From contig ONHG01000016.1 of the NCBI GenBank assembly GCA_900317585.1, positions 1 to 64,000 on the forward strand: a stretch of 64,000 bases of DNA, in the 5' to 3' direction. Shown here one piece after another: positions 1 to 9,203 of this stretch. The number at the start of each line of letters is the position of its first letter. The stretch's first letter is position 1. Origin of the DNA: an uncultured Lachnospiraceae bacterium (GTDB lineage: Bacteria; Bacillota; Clostridia; Lachnospirales; Lachnospiraceae). The notes under the pieces were generated by a model. It was not told where the DNA came from, did not search any database, and worked only from the letters and a program-made list of their open reading frames with translations. The position numbers were made by a program, and so were the translations under genes.

Positions 1-97
1 ATGGCTTTTTTAGACTGACTGGAATTGGCTTTTTGTAGCCGACTTTAATTGGCTGATTCTAAGCGACTGCGGGTGGTTGATTCTGCCCGACCCTAAC

Positions 98-1114
98 ATG
101 AGTTTTTATTATTCGCTTTTTAGCGATACGGATGGAGTCAGGGAAGTAATAAATCTGGCCGTATTTGTACTTACGATTGTGGCATCGTGGATTTTGTATA
201 ATAAAGCAGGGGAGCCGGGATGGGCAGCGATTATACCATTTTACAGCTCATATATACGATTCAAGGTAGCAGGAAAGAAAAAGCTGTTTTGGGGATATCT
301 TGCCGCCTTCATTGTTACGATAGCTTCATTTATTCTGTTATGCTATGAGCTGGTTGTTTCAGGCATTTTTATGTTTGCGCGTGCTTATTCCAGATCATAT
401 TATGATTCAATGTATGGTTATAGCAGCAGTCTTAGTACTCATATGGCAATGATGATATTCTCGGTGGTTATATTTTTTTCCGCACTTATAGTTATGGTGG
501 TTTTAAATATAATGTGTTGTATTGGTTTGTCACATGCGTTTGGCAAGGGAGCAGGATTTGCCTGCGGACTTATATTCCTCAATGTGATTTTTATCTGTAT
601 TATTGCCTTCAACAAAAACATTGTTTATGTGGGCGATGGATACAATAGTAATAATAACTACTATAATCCATACGGTTCAAACGGATACGGTCAGCAGTAT
701 GGTCAGAACATGTACGGAAACGGAGCAAATCAGCAGTACGGCCAGAACATGTACGGAGCATCGGGAACAAACGGAGCCGGAAATCAGCAGTACGGCCAGA
801 ATATGTATGGTACACCGGGAACAAACGGAGCCGGAAACCCGCAGTACGGCCAGAACATGTACGGTGCACCGGGAACAAACGGAGCCGGAAACCAGCAGTA
901 CGGCCAGAATATGTATGGTACACCGGGAACAAACGGAGCCGGAAACCAGCAGTACGGCCAGAATATGTATGGTACACCGGGAACAAACGGAGCCGGAAAC
1001 CCGCAGTATGGTCAGAATGATTATGATGAAACGCAGATTCTGAGTGGTAGAAATCGTTCAGCTTCATCAGGACAGTCATGGAATGATGAGTATAACAACA
1101 AAGATTACGAATAA
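98..1114 (+). CDS. DUF5684-like multi-pass membrane protein with Gly/Asn/Gln/Tyr-rich repeat tail
   Basis: About 338 residues. The N-terminal ~190 residues hold roughly five hydrophobic segments, including the 'AGEPGWAAIIPFY' signature that I associate with DUF5684-type membrane proteins. From about residue 199 to 307 the protein becomes a low-complexity tail of near-identical 18-residue units (QQYGQNMYGTPGTNGAGN type), followed by an acidic/polar end. The ATG at 98 is preferred over an upstream TTG at 77, but neither has a good ribosome site. No catalytic residues are visible and the function is unknown. The tail is probably outside the membrane and flexible; that is inference. The gene stands alone, ending about 70 bases before the promoter of the next unit. 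Confidence 0.75.
   Translation: MSFYYSLFSDTDGVREVINLAVFVLTIVASWILYNKAGEPGWAAIIPFYSSYIRFKVAGKKKLFWGYLAAFIVTIASFILLCYELVVSGIFMFARAYSRSYYDSMYGYSSSLSTHMAMMIFSVVIFFSALIVMVVLNIMCCIGLSHAFGKGAGFACGLIFLNVIFICIIAFNKNIVYVGDGYNSNNNYYNPYGSNGYGQQYGQNMYGNGANQQYGQNMYGASGTNGAGNQQYGQNMYGTPGTNGAGNPQYGQNMYGAPGTNGAGNQQYGQNMYGTPGTNGAGNQQYGQNMYGTPGTNGAGNPQYGQNDYDETQILSGRNRSASSGQSWNDEYNNKDYE
692..1019 (+). repeat. 54-bp coding tandem repeat
   Basis: One partial unit is followed by five full 54-bp units and one partial unit, encoding an 18-residue motif. Units differ only at a few positions (A/T before P/S-G, Q/P at the first residue, third-base changes). The high DNA-level identity suggests recent expansion and potential length variation by recombination or slippage. 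Confidence 0.9.
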
Positions 1115-1182
1115 ATAATAAGAATAAAGCGCATGAATAAAAACTATAAATAAATGTTATAGTACAAATTTGTATCATTCTC

Positions 1183-1210
1183 TTGACATATAGTGTCAGA
1201 GGACTATAAT
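1183..1210 (+). promoter_or_regulatory. Sigma-A promoter of T-box leader
   Basis: TTGACA at 1183-1188 and TATAAT at 1205-1210 with a 16-bp spacer. Transcription would start near 1217, just ahead of the T-box leader. Confidence 0.8.
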
Positions 1211-1216
1211 ACAAAG

Positions 1217-1513
1217 CAAGATTTAAATAAATATGTTCACCAAAATTCGTTGATGAGAACAAGGTCCGATTTGTATTTATTTTCAGAGAGCCTGTGGGCG
1301 GTGCGAACAGGCAATGATCAGATTGGAATATCCTCTCTAAGAAGCAGGCTGAAAGCATTAAGTGTGTCTGTAAACCTCGCCGGTGTCCACCGTTATATGG
1401 AAAGCATATGCTGGTATGCAGAGTGTCACAGTAATACACTGTGGAATCAGGGTGGTAACGCGGATTATTTCGTCCCTTTTCAGATTATGTCAATCTGGAA
1501 AGGGATTTTTTAA
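1217..1513 (+). promoter_or_regulatory. T-box leader upstream of BASS transporter
   Basis: The Stem I distal-loop signature AGAGAGCC...GGTGCGAAC lies at about 1285-1313. The T-box sequence AGGGTGGTAACGCGG lies at 1449-1463. An intrinsic terminator follows (arms about 1473-1486 and 1492-1507, then a T tract). The specifier is ambiguous: GAA at 1326-1328 is followed by TAT (Tyr, 1329-1331), while spacing to the lower helix, compared with the Trp T-box at 14.3 kb, favours ATC (Ile, 1330-1332). An open frame across 1193-1513 is incidental. Uncharged tRNA should stabilise the antiterminator and switch on the downstream transporter. Confidence 0.85.
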
Positions 1514-1561
1514 TTCCATAAAAGAGTTTTAGTGAGCAGAAAAATGTTAAGGAGGCTTACA

Positions 1562-2590
1562 ATGAAAGCATTACAAAAAGTAAGTAAATTTTTATCAGAC
1601 TACACATCGATAGTTGTCATAGCAATCGCCGTAGTCACATTTCTGGTTCCGAATCTGATGGCCTGGGTAAATCAGATGCTGTTTGTGGATCCGGTATCCA
1701 ACAAGTTCACATGTCAGTCAATCATTATCGGAATCATCATGTTTAGTATGGGACTTACACTTACGACACAGGATTTCAAGATACTTGCACAGAGACCATT
1801 TGATATATGTGTAGGTGCAATCGCACAGTATCTTATCATGCCGTTTCTCGCATTTGGTATCTCAAAGGCATTGAATCTGCCTGACGGAATTGCACTTGGA
1901 CTTATCCTCGTAGGCTGCTGTCCTGGTGGTGTTTCTTCAAACATTATGTCATACCTCTGCGGTGGTGATGTGGCATTCTCAGTTGGAATGACAACAGTTT
2001 CCACATTGCTCTCACCATTTATGACACCGCTTCTGGTATCATTGCTTGCAAGCGGAACACATGTCTCAATCAAGGCGCTTCCGATGTTTGTGTCAATCAT
2101 TGAGACCGTAATCTTTCCTGTAGCGGTTGGATTTTTACTCAACTACCTGATTGGAAAGAAAAAGGCATTTGCCGAGGCTCAGAAGGTCATGCCGGGTATT
2201 GCGGTGCTTGGTCTGGCATTCGTTGTAGGTGGTGTTGTATCATCACAGGGCTCAAAGTTCTTTACATCAGGAGTAGTAATTTTTGCGGCAGTTCTGTTAC
2301 ATAACGGACTTGGATATCTGCTCGGATACGGTGCAGGAAAGCTGGTAGGCATGGACACAGCCAAGAAGAGAACCATCTCTATCGAGGTTGGTATGCAGAA
2401 TGCAGGTCTTGCCACAAACCTTGCCACCACTACAGCACAGTTTGCTTCAACACCTGAATCAGCCATCATCTGTGCAGTGTCATGTACATGGCATTCAATC
2501 TCAGGAACACTGCTTGCCGGAGCCTTTGCATTAAAGGACAAAATGGCTGCTAAAAAGGCAGAAGAAGCCGCTGAGACAAAGACAGCATAA
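1562..2590 (+). CDS. BASS family (bile acid:Na+ symporter-like) transporter
   Basis: 342 residues with about nine to ten hydrophobic segments. The conserved motif CCPGGVSSNIMSYLCGG at about residues 119-136, followed by D-V-A-F-S, is typical of the BASS/SBF fold. The start is the ATG at 1562 behind AAGGAGG; the longer GTG frame from 1532 lacks a site. Family members move bile acids, pantothenate precursors, pyruvate or other organic anions with sodium. The T-box leader suggests an amino acid or related keto acid here, which is inference. The C-terminus is a short Lys/Ala/Glu-rich cytoplasmic tail. CstA follows after 157 bases. Confidence 0.88.
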   Translation: MKALQKVSKFLSDYTSIVVIAIAVVTFLVPNLMAWVNQMLFVDPVSNKFTCQSIIIGIIMFSMGLTLTTQDFKILAQRPFDICVGAIAQYLIMPFLAFGISKALNLPDGIALGLILVGCCPGGVSSNIMSYLCGGDVAFSVGMTTVSTLLSPFMTPLLVSLLASGTHVSIKALPMFVSIIETVIFPVAVGFLLNYLIGKKKAFAEAQKVMPGIAVLGLAFVVGGVVSSQGSKFFTSGVVIFAAVLLHNGLGYLLGYGAGKLVGMDTAKKRTISIEVGMQNAGLATNLATTTAQFASTPESAIICAVSCTWHSISGTLLAGAFALKDKMAAKKAEEAAETKTA

Positions 2591-2747
2591 AGAGAATGAA
2601 TACCTATCATAACCGATTGGTAAATTAAACAAAAATCATAGAAATTAAAAATAAATTATGTATAAAATATTTATTGAAATTTGTTAAAAAAAGAGTAAAC
2701 ATAATATACAAATAAAATTAAGATAAACAAAAGAAAGAGGTAATAAT

Positions 2748-4460
2748 ATGAGTGGAATCTTAATGATGGTAATAGCCATTGTTGTGCTCGGTGGAGCATA
2801 CTTATTATATGGCCGTTATCTGCAAAACAAATGGGGCATTGATCCAAATGCCAAGACTCCTGCCTACGAGATGGAGGACGGAGTGGACTATGTACCGGCC
2901 GATACCAATGTAGTATTCGGACATCAGTTTGCATCTATCGCAGGTGCAGGTCCAATCAACGGACCAATTCAGGCAGCTATTTTCGGATGGCTTCCGGTTC
3001 TGCTTTGGATATTAATTGGTGGTGTATTCTTTGGAGCTGTTCAGGATTTTGCATCTATGTACGCTTCAGTTAAGAACAAGGGTCGTACAATCGGTTACAT
3101 CATCGAGGAGTACATCGGTAAATTAGGAAAGAAATTATTCCTGTTATTCTGCTGGCTGTTCTGTATACTTGTTGTTGCAGCCTTCGCAGATGTCGTAGCC
3201 GGAACCTTCAATGGCTTTGCTGCTGATAAAGCAGGCGAGGTTACAAAGGTTGTAGCCAACGGAGCAGTTGCAACTACATCAATGCTTTTTATCATAGAGG
3301 CAGTTGCACTTGGTTTCTTCCTTAAATACTCTAAGTTCAACAAATGGATTAACACACTTGTTGCAATCGCATTACTTATAGTAGCTATAGCACTTGGACT
3401 CAATTTCCCAATGTATTTAAACCTTGGTGTATGGCACATAATTATATTTGCATATATACTTATAGCCAGTGTTACACCTGTATGGGCACTGCTTCAGCCA
3501 CGTGATTACCTTAACAGCTACCTGTTAATCTTCATGATCGTAGGTGCGGTAATCGGTGTATTTGTTGCAAATCCTGCTTGTAACCTTGAGGCTTTCACAG
3601 CATTTGCAATCCCTGATGCAAACGGAAACCCACAGTATCTGTTCCCAATCTTATTCGTAACAATCGCCTGTGGTGCAGTTTCAGGTTTCCATTCACTTGT
3701 ATCATCAGGTACTGCTTCTAAGCAGATAAAGAATGAGAAGAACATGCTTCCTGTTTCATTCGGTGCCATGCTTATGGAGAGTATGCTTGCAATCCTTGCA
3801 CTTATCGCAGTAGCATCATTCGGTAAGGGAGAGGCAGCAGCTCAGGGACTTACAACACAGCCACAGATTTTCGCAGGAGCTATCGCAAACTTCCTGTCAG
3901 TAATCGGTTTACCACACTCACTTGTGTTCACACTGATTAACCTTGCTGTATCAGCCTTCGCTCTGACATCACTTGATTCAGTAGCCAGAGTCGGACGTCT
4001 GTCATTCCAGGAGTTCTGGCTTGATTCAGACACAGATGATGACAATATGAGTCCATTTGTCAAGCTGATGACAAACAAATACTTTGCAACAATCATCACA
4101 CTGGTACTTGCATTCATGCTTACAAAGGTAGGCTATGCAGAGATATGGCCACTGTTTGGTTCAGCTAACCAGCTCTTATCAGTACTTGCACTTGTTGCCT
4201 GTGCAGTATTCTTAAAGAAGACAAAGCGTCAGGGCTGCATGCTCTGGATTCCAATGGTATTCATGATGGCAGTTACATTTACTGCACTTGGCATGACAAT
4301 CTACAAGCTTACAAAGGCGTTATTCTCTGTAGGACTTGACCTTGGAAATTCATTACAGCTTATATTCGCAGTATTACTGCTCATCCTTGGTGTGCTTGTT
4401 GCAATTCAGGGTGTGAAGAAGCTCTGTGAGAAATCAGAAAGCAAGAAAGCTGCAGCTTAA
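2748..4460 (+). CDS. cstA: CstA family carbon-starvation/pyruvate-type transporter
   Basis: 570 residues with many transmembrane segments. The CstA N-terminal signature is visible: GRYLQNKWG near residue 25, then FGHQFASIAGAGPI near residue 57. Family members were first described as peptide permeases; several (CstA, BtsT) are now regarded as pyruvate:H+ symporters. At 570 residues this belongs to the shorter Firmicutes class (E. coli CstA is about 700). The start ATG follows AAAGAGGTAATAAT. The gene follows the BASS transporter in the same orientation, so read-through from the T-box unit is possible, although the 157-bp AT-rich gap could hold its own promoter. Confidence 0.9.
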   Translation: MSGILMMVIAIVVLGGAYLLYGRYLQNKWGIDPNAKTPAYEMEDGVDYVPADTNVVFGHQFASIAGAGPINGPIQAAIFGWLPVLLWILIGGVFFGAVQDFASMYASVKNKGRTIGYIIEEYIGKLGKKLFLLFCWLFCILVVAAFADVVAGTFNGFAADKAGEVTKVVANGAVATTSMLFIIEAVALGFFLKYSKFNKWINTLVAIALLIVAIALGLNFPMYLNLGVWHIIIFAYILIASVTPVWALLQPRDYLNSYLLIFMIVGAVIGVFVANPACNLEAFTAFAIPDANGNPQYLFPILFVTIACGAVSGFHSLVSSGTASKQIKNEKNMLPVSFGAMLMESMLAILALIAVASFGKGEAAAQGLTTQPQIFAGAIANFLSVIGLPHSLVFTLINLAVSAFALTSLDSVARVGRLSFQEFWLDSDTDDDNMSPFVKLMTNKYFATIITLVLAFMLTKVGYAEIWPLFGSANQLLSVLALVACAVFLKKTKRQGCMLWIPMVFMMAVTFTALGMTIYKLTKALFSVGLDLGNSLQLIFAVLLLILGVLVAIQGVKKLCEKSESKKAAA

Positions 4461-4475
4461 GAAGTAAAATATAAT

Positions 4476-4497
4476 GGGAGCCTGATATCAGGCTCCC
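4476..4497. terminator. Hairpin between convergent cstA and degV-like genes
   Basis: Perfect inverted repeat GGGAGCCTGAT/ATCAGGCTCCC. On the minus strand it is followed by an A/T-rich stretch; on the plus strand the U-tract is poor. It includes the stop codon of the degV-like gene. Confidence 0.65.
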
Positions 4498-5393
4498 AAT
4501 TCTCTGTCCTTTCCCATGAAAAATACTGCTAAAGCTTCCGGACCAACATGGCTTCCGGTGCAGAAATCATAGGTGGTATTTATCACATCGCGCACTTTTA
4601 TACGCTTTTTAATCTGTTCAATCACATAGAGCGAATCTTCATATGCGTCAGCATGTGCCACTCCGATAATCTGATTTTCAGGGTCTGTAATGTTGTCGCA
4701 TAACAGATTGACAAGCTCATTTAATACGGCTTTTCGGCCGCGACATTTTCTGAACTGTACAATATATCCGTCCTTGCTGCCCCTTAGGATAGGCTTGATA
4801 CTTAGCATGTTGCCAACCAAAGCGGTGGTTCCGCTTAATCTGCCGGTTCTTGCAATATACTTTAAATTGCCCACGGTAAACACACCGTTTAATCTGGCAG
4901 GATAGGTTTCTATCGTGTCAGCCACCTCATCAAAGCTCATGCCCCTCTCACGCATTTCACTGGCGTATATTGCGAGAAGTCCCTGTCCGAGGGAAGCATT
5001 TAATGAATCCACCAGGCGTATTTTTCTGCCGTTACTGCAATCATCAAGGACAGCATCGGCTGCGACACGGGCTGAGTTGTAGTTGCCGCTTATGTTTTTA
5101 CTGAGGGAAAAATACAGGATATCCTTGTCGGCCTCTATGATTTCCCTGAAGGTATCCTCAAAGATTCCGCTGCTGATAAGTCCGGTCTTTATCTCGGCAC
5201 CTTCTCTTATAGCGTCATAGTATTCCTTACCCTTTGCCCGCTCCTGTTCCGGTGTGAGGTCAGGCTCAAAGCAGGTCATTTCCTTTCCGTTGACAAGGTT
5301 TACAAATGATAGCACCTTGATTTTATATTTTTTACATAGCTCTGCAGGAATGTTTGCCGCAGAGTCAACAATTATTTCAAACATATTTACCAT
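4488..5393 (-). CDS. DegV family fatty-acid-binding protein
   Basis: 301 residues, the usual DegV size of 280-300. Motifs in order: DSAANIP near the N-terminus, GLISSGIFEDTFREI near residue 95, and GVFTVGNLKYIARTGRLS near residue 170, the classic DegV lipid-binding region. DegV proteins (FakB type) bind a fatty acid and present it to the FakA kinase for acyl-phosphate formation; no fakA is in this window. Start may be the ATG at 5393 or the internal ATG at 5384; no strong ribosome site marks either. It converges with cstA and shares its terminator. Confidence 0.9.
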   Translation of the reverse strand: MVNMFEIIVDSAANIPAELCKKYKIKVLSFVNLVNGKEMTCFEPDLTPEQERAKGKEYYDAIREGAEIKTGLISSGIFEDTFREIIEADKDILYFSLSKNISGNYNSARVAADAVLDDCSNGRKIRLVDSLNASLGQGLLAIYASEMRERGMSFDEVADTIETYPARLNGVFTVGNLKYIARTGRLSGTTALVGNMLSIKPILRGSKDGYIVQFRKCRGRKAVLNELVNLLCDNITDPENQIIGVAHADAYEDSLYVIEQIKKRIKVRDVINTTYDFCTGSHVGPEALAVFFMGKDRELGA

Positions 5394-5404
5394 CGTATTT
5401 CTAT

Positions 5405-5450
5405 AATAATGATATGATGGTCAAAAGGTATTTTGCCCTTTTAATCATAA
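5405..5450. repeat. Short palindromic element, copy A (GGTCAAAAGGTATTTTGCC family)
   Basis: The core GGTCAAAAGGTATTTTGCCC is shared with copies at 21028-21070 and 49745-49790. It folds as GGTCAAAA/TTTTGCCC around a GGTA loop, flanked by ATGATATGA on the left. It lies between the degV-like gene and nfo, in the upstream region of both. Confidence 0.75.
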
Positions 5451-5663
5451 TAATTGGTTAACTGTAGTTATGCATCACATACATTGCAATTATATTCCAT
5501 TAATATATGTGGTTGCAAAGAATAGTATATGTAGTTTTTAATACTATGTCAATGGATTTTGCTATGTTTAGTAAAAATTTAGAATATTTAGATAGAGTTA
5601 TCAGGGATGTAGTGTTATAGTAGAAATAATAGATATATAGATTCAATGAAACAGAGGAAAAAT

Positions 5664-6530
5664 ATGAGTGATATAAAATTAGGCTGTCACGTAGGCATGG
5701 CAGGAAAAGATATGTTTCTGGCATCAGCCAGGGAAGCAGCGTCATATGGCGCGAATGTGTTTATGCTCTACACCGGGGCACCACAGAACACGAGAAGAAA
5801 AGAAATCTTTGAGCTCAACATAGACGCAGGCTGGGAATATGCACATGAGCATGGAATAAATGAGATAGTGGTCCACGCGCCATACATCATAAATCTGGCA
5901 AACACCGTAAAGCCTGAGACATACGAGCTGGCAGTGGAGTTTCTGGAAAAGGAGATAGTAAGGACCGCGGCAATGAAGAGCCGCATACTGGTGCTTCATC
6001 CGGGAAGTCATGTAAATGCCGGTGAGCAGGCTGGAATCGCACAGATTGTAAAGGGACTAAACACAGTGCTCAATAAGAATGATGACGATGTGTTTATCGC
6101 ACTTGAGACGATGGCAGGAAAGGGCAGTGAAATAGGCCGTTCCTTTGAGGAGCTTAAGGCAATCTATGATGGAGTGGACAGGAAAGAAAGGCTGCGTGTC
6201 TGCTTTGATACGTGCCATGTAAATGATGCAGGATACGACATTGTGAACCATTATGATGAGGTTTTTGCAGAGTTTGACAGGCTGATAGGGCTTGAGCAGA
6301 TAGCGGTATTTCATGTGAATGACAGCTTAAATCCTCTCGGAGCACACAAGGACAGGCATGCAAATATAGGCAAGGGAACCATCGGCTATGATACACTGCA
6401 CCGCCTGGTGCATGATGAGACCTTTGCAAATGTACCAAAGATTCTGGAAACACCATGGCTTTGTGAGGAGGGCTCTGCGAAGAAGACTATTCCTCCTTAT
6501 AAAGAGGAAATTGAATGGCTTCTTAAATAA
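5664..6530 (+). CDS. nfo: Deoxyribonuclease IV (endonuclease IV, AP endonuclease)
   Basis: 288 residues, family length. It cleaves 5' of abasic sites in base-excision repair using three zinc ions. The metal-binding motifs appear in order: [10 protein letters not shown] (~70), [12 protein letters not shown] (~109), ALETMAGKG (~145), [13 protein letters not shown] (~179) and [16 protein letters not shown] (~216). The start is the ATG at 5664 behind AGAGGAAAAAT; an in-frame ATG at 5646 would add MKQRKN without a better site. The promoter region is AT-rich and includes palindromic copy A. Confidence 0.95.
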   Translation: MSDIKLGCHVGMAGKDMFLASAREAASYGANVFMLYTGAPQNTRRKEIFELNIDAGWEYAHEHGINEIVVHAPYIINLANTVKPETYELAVEFLEKEIVRTAAMKSRILVLHPGSHVNAGEQAGIAQIVKGLNTVLNKNDDDVFIALETMAGKGSEIGRSFEELKAIYDGVDRKERLRVCFDTCHVNDAGYDIVNHYDEVFAEFDRLIGLEQIAVFHVNDSLNPLGAHKDRHANIGKGTIGYDTLHRLVHDETFANVPKILETPWLCEEGSAKKTIPPYKEEIEWLLK

Positions 6531-6596
6531 GAAGGTGGCTAAAAATTTATGGAGAGGTTTTGCATTACAGACAGTAAGATAATGGAGGCATAATAG

Positions 6597-8156
6597 ATGA
6601 AGGAAAAAACCTACGAGGGAACTAAAAAAACACAGAATGGTTTAAAGAGAATGTTTTTTTCAGCGCTTGCGATATTATTGCAGGCAGTTTTCATGGTCTA
6701 TATGCTTACAAGGCTAAATGAATATGCGGCAGCGATAAATACGACCACAAGCGTCCTGGCAATCATACTTGTGCTCGGACTGTACAATCGTGAGCAGACC
6801 GCATCCATGACTACACCATGGATTATACTGATACTGGCATTTCCGATAATGGGAGTGTCACTTTACCTGTTAGTCGGACTAAACGGCGCACCGCATAAGA
6901 TGCGTGCACGGTTTGAAGAGGTGGATTCCATGCTTCTTCCATGTCTGCCTGAAAACGCAGACATACTATCCGATATGTATGAAAAGGTGCCACAGGCAGC
7001 AGGAATTTCAACATATCTGGCAAAAAAAGCACTATATCCGGTATATCAGAACACGGATGTGACATATTATGATCAGGCGTCAAAGGGACTCGAAGCGCAG
7101 CTTAGCGATTTATCAAAGGCCAGGAAATTTATTTTCATGGAGTATCACGCCATAGAGGACAAGGAATCGTGGCACCGTATCCAGAAGGTGCTCACGGAGC
7201 GCGTGCAGGCTGGAGTCGAGGTAAGGGTGTTTTATGATGATATGGGCTCAATCTTTTTCATAGACAGGGATTTCTCGGAAAAGATGGAGAAGCTTGGCAT
7301 CAAATGCAGGGTGTTCAACCCGGTTGCACCTGCCTTTAACATGTTTTTAAACAATCGTGACCATAGAAAAATCACGGTAATTGATGGAAAAATCGCATAT
7401 ACCGGCGGCTATAATCTGGCAAATGAGTACTTCAACGTGACACATCCATACGGAATCTGGAAGGATACGGGAATCAGGCTCGAGGGAGATGCTGTCAAGT
7501 CGTTTACCATCGCATTTCTCGAGATGTGGAATGCATCAGAGCGCAAGGTGCCGCGCGAGGTGGATGTATCGCAATATCTGCTGCACTATGATTATGAAGC
7601 AAAACAGAGTGGATTTATCCAGCCATATGCAGACAGCCCTCTCGATAACGAGCAGGTTGGGGAGGATGTCTATATCAGTATGGCAAACAAGGCACAGCGT
7701 TATTGCTGGTTTATCACTCCTTACCTTATCATTACCGATGAGATGAGCCATGCGCTGACACTTGCCGCCAAGCGTGGAGTTGACGTGCGCATCATCACGC
7801 CGGGCGTACCTGATAAGAAACCAATATACAGCGTGACACGCTCATTCTACAACCAGCTTGTGAAGCATGGTGTGAGGATTTTTGAGTGGACACCGGGCTT
7901 TTGCCATGCAAAGATGAGTGTGGCAGACGATATAATGGCAACCTGCGGTACCATAAATCTTGACTACAGAAGCCTTTATCATCACTTTGAAAATGGCTGT
8001 TTTATGGCGGATTGTGAAGTGGTGCATGAAATCAGGGATGATTTTATCAGGCTTTTCACAGAGTCAGCGGAGGTGACGGAGAAGTACAGGACCGGAAGAA
8101 GTGCAAGACGAAGGCTGGGGCAGTCAATTATGCGGCTGTTTGCAGGGCTATTGTAG
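6597..8156 (+). CDS. cls: Cardiolipin synthase (phospholipase D family)
   Basis: 519 residues. Two N-terminal membrane helices (about residues 15-85) are followed by two PLD domains, each with an HKD motif: HRKITVID at about 252 and HAKMSVAD at about 437. Bacterial Cls condenses two phosphatidylglycerol molecules to cardiolipin and glycerol at the membrane. The ATG at 6597 follows AATGGAGGCATAATAG. It lies 66 bases after nfo in the same direction and heads a run of small genes that continues to 9.9 kb; the acylphosphatase follows after 35 bases. Confidence 0.93.
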   Translation: MKEKTYEGTKKTQNGLKRMFFSALAILLQAVFMVYMLTRLNEYAAAINTTTSVLAIILVLGLYNREQTASMTTPWIILILAFPIMGVSLYLLVGLNGAPHKMRARFEEVDSMLLPCLPENADILSDMYEKVPQAAGISTYLAKKALYPVYQNTDVTYYDQASKGLEAQLSDLSKARKFIFMEYHAIEDKESWHRIQKVLTERVQAGVEVRVFYDDMGSIFFIDRDFSEKMEKLGIKCRVFNPVAPAFNMFLNNRDHRKITVIDGKIAYTGGYNLANEYFNVTHPYGIWKDTGIRLEGDAVKSFTIAFLEMWNASERKVPREVDVSQYLLHYDYEAKQSGFIQPYADSPLDNEQVGEDVYISMANKAQRYCWFITPYLIITDEMSHALTLAAKRGVDVRIITPGVPDKKPIYSVTRSFYNQLVKHGVRIFEWTPGFCHAKMSVADDIMATCGTINLDYRSLYHHFENGCFMADCEVVHEIRDDFIRLFTESAEVTEKYRTGRSARRRLGQSIMRLFAGLL

Positions 8157-8191
8157 ACTGAAAATAATTTGTGTCATGGAAGTGAGTGCAT

Positions 8192-8515
8192 ATGAGTGAT
8201 TACGACAGCAAAATCATCAGAAAGCAGATAAGAGTGTACGGCTCGGTGCAGGGAGTAGGTTTCCGCTACAGAACAGAGCACGCGGCAGAAAGCGTTGGTG
8301 CAACAGGCTGGGTGAGAAATGACCCTGACGGCTCGGTATTTATGGAAATACAGGGCACAGAGGAGCAGATAGACAGGGTATTTGCAATGGTGAGTCAGGG
8401 TACTTATGTAAATATAGAGAAAATGGATGCCAAATCAATACCGGTGGTTGATGATGAGCGAGGATTTCATACGAGAGAATCGCTTGGAGACTTCTGGGGA
8501 CTATGGCACAGATAA
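8192..8515 (+). CDS. acyP: Acylphosphatase
   Basis: 107 residues. The signature VQGVGFRYRT (about residue 20) supplies the catalytic Arg, and GWVRNDPDGSV (about 42) supplies the catalytic Asn. These enzymes hydrolyse carboxyl-phosphate bonds such as acetyl phosphate. The ATG at 8192 is chosen; an in-frame GTG lies two codons upstream. The C-terminus runs 15-20 residues past the usual ~90-residue fold. It sits between cls and a zinc-ribbon gene with short gaps, probably one operon. Confidence 0.9.
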   Translation: MSDYDSKIIRKQIRVYGSVQGVGFRYRTEHAAESVGATGWVRNDPDGSVFMEIQGTEEQIDRVFAMVSQGTYVNIEKMDAKSIPVVDDERGFHTRESLGDFWGLWHR

Positions 8516-8530
8516 ACGGAGGCATCATAT

Positions 8531-8926
8531 ATGTTTTTTATGATGGGAATAACGGACGGCAGGAAGGACTTTGACTTCAATCAGGTCATTACCTGCGATG
8601 AATGTGGCAGGTATGGCAGGTATCAGGTGTATATGACATACATGGTGATGTCACTGTTCTTCATTCCGTGTTTTAAATGGAACAGGCACTACTATGTGCA
8701 GACCACATGCTGTAATGCGCTTTACGAGCTTGATCCGGAAATAGGACGCAGGATAGCAAGAGGCGAGGACGTGGAGATATTGCCACAGCAATTGCAGCGT
8801 GTAAACCTGCAGTATGGTTATGGCTTTGAAAATGGAAGTGGAAACACAATAAAAAGATGTAGCAATTGTGGATATACAACTACAGAGGACTTTGAATTCT
8901 GTCCAAAATGCGGCAGGAAATTATAA
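8531..8926 (+). CDS. Small zinc-ribbon protein
   Basis: 131 residues. An N-terminal CDECG pair, a central CC and a C-terminal CSNCGYTTTEDFEFCPKCG look like two zinc-binding sites, the last a classical zinc ribbon. A hydrophobic stretch around residues 37-50 (YMVMSLFFIPCF) may touch the membrane. I know this architecture from uncharacterised Firmicutes proteins; the function is unknown. It lies 15 bases after acyP, with a GGAGG-like site ahead of its ATG. Confidence 0.75.
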   Translation: MFFMMGITDGRKDFDFNQVITCDECGRYGRYQVYMTYMVMSLFFIPCFKWNRHYYVQTTCCNALYELDPEIGRRIARGEDVEILPQQLQRVNLQYGYGFENGSGNTIKRCSNCGYTTTEDFEFCPKCGRKL

Positions 8927-9018
8927 TGCAATGGCTTTATAATAGAAAATGATAATTAAAGAATACATGACCTTAAAATAAAGCGATAAACTTATATGGA
9001 AATTTAGGAGGAAAACAC

Positions 9019-9192
9019 ATGGAAACATGGTATTACGAGGTAGTGTCCATAGACGGAGACTATGCAAATCTAAAGAGATGCGATATCGAATCAGATGATC
9101 TGAAGCTTGTGGCAAGGGCACTGCTCCCACCTGAAATCATGGAGGGAAGCAGACTGAAATACGAGCTGATGCAGTATGAGATAATTCAATAG
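9019..9192 (+). CDS. Small conserved-looking protein, 57 aa
   Basis: A short frame opening with METWYYEVVSIDGDYANLKR, behind a strong TTAGGAGGAAAACAC site. It is acidic and has no membrane segment. The layout (short beta-rich start with 'V-x-IDGDYA', then a negatively charged middle) resembles DUF3006-like small proteins, but this is weak. It ends 11 bases before the cupin gene, with the AGGAG of that gene overlapping its stop region, so the two are probably co-transcribed. Confidence 0.7.
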   Translation: METWYYEVVSIDGDYANLKRCDIESDDLKLVARALLPPEIMEGSRLKYELMQYEIIQ

Positions 9193-9203
9193 GAGAGCTA
9201 AAA

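Noticed and set aside
603-1439. Long frames on both strands over the 54-bp repeat
   Set aside because: They are shadows of the repeat; composition is repetitive Arg/Thr/His and no start signals are present.
1193-1513. Open frame of 106 codons
   Set aside because: It lies inside the T-box leader RNA and ends in its terminator; no ribosome site and no protein-like composition.
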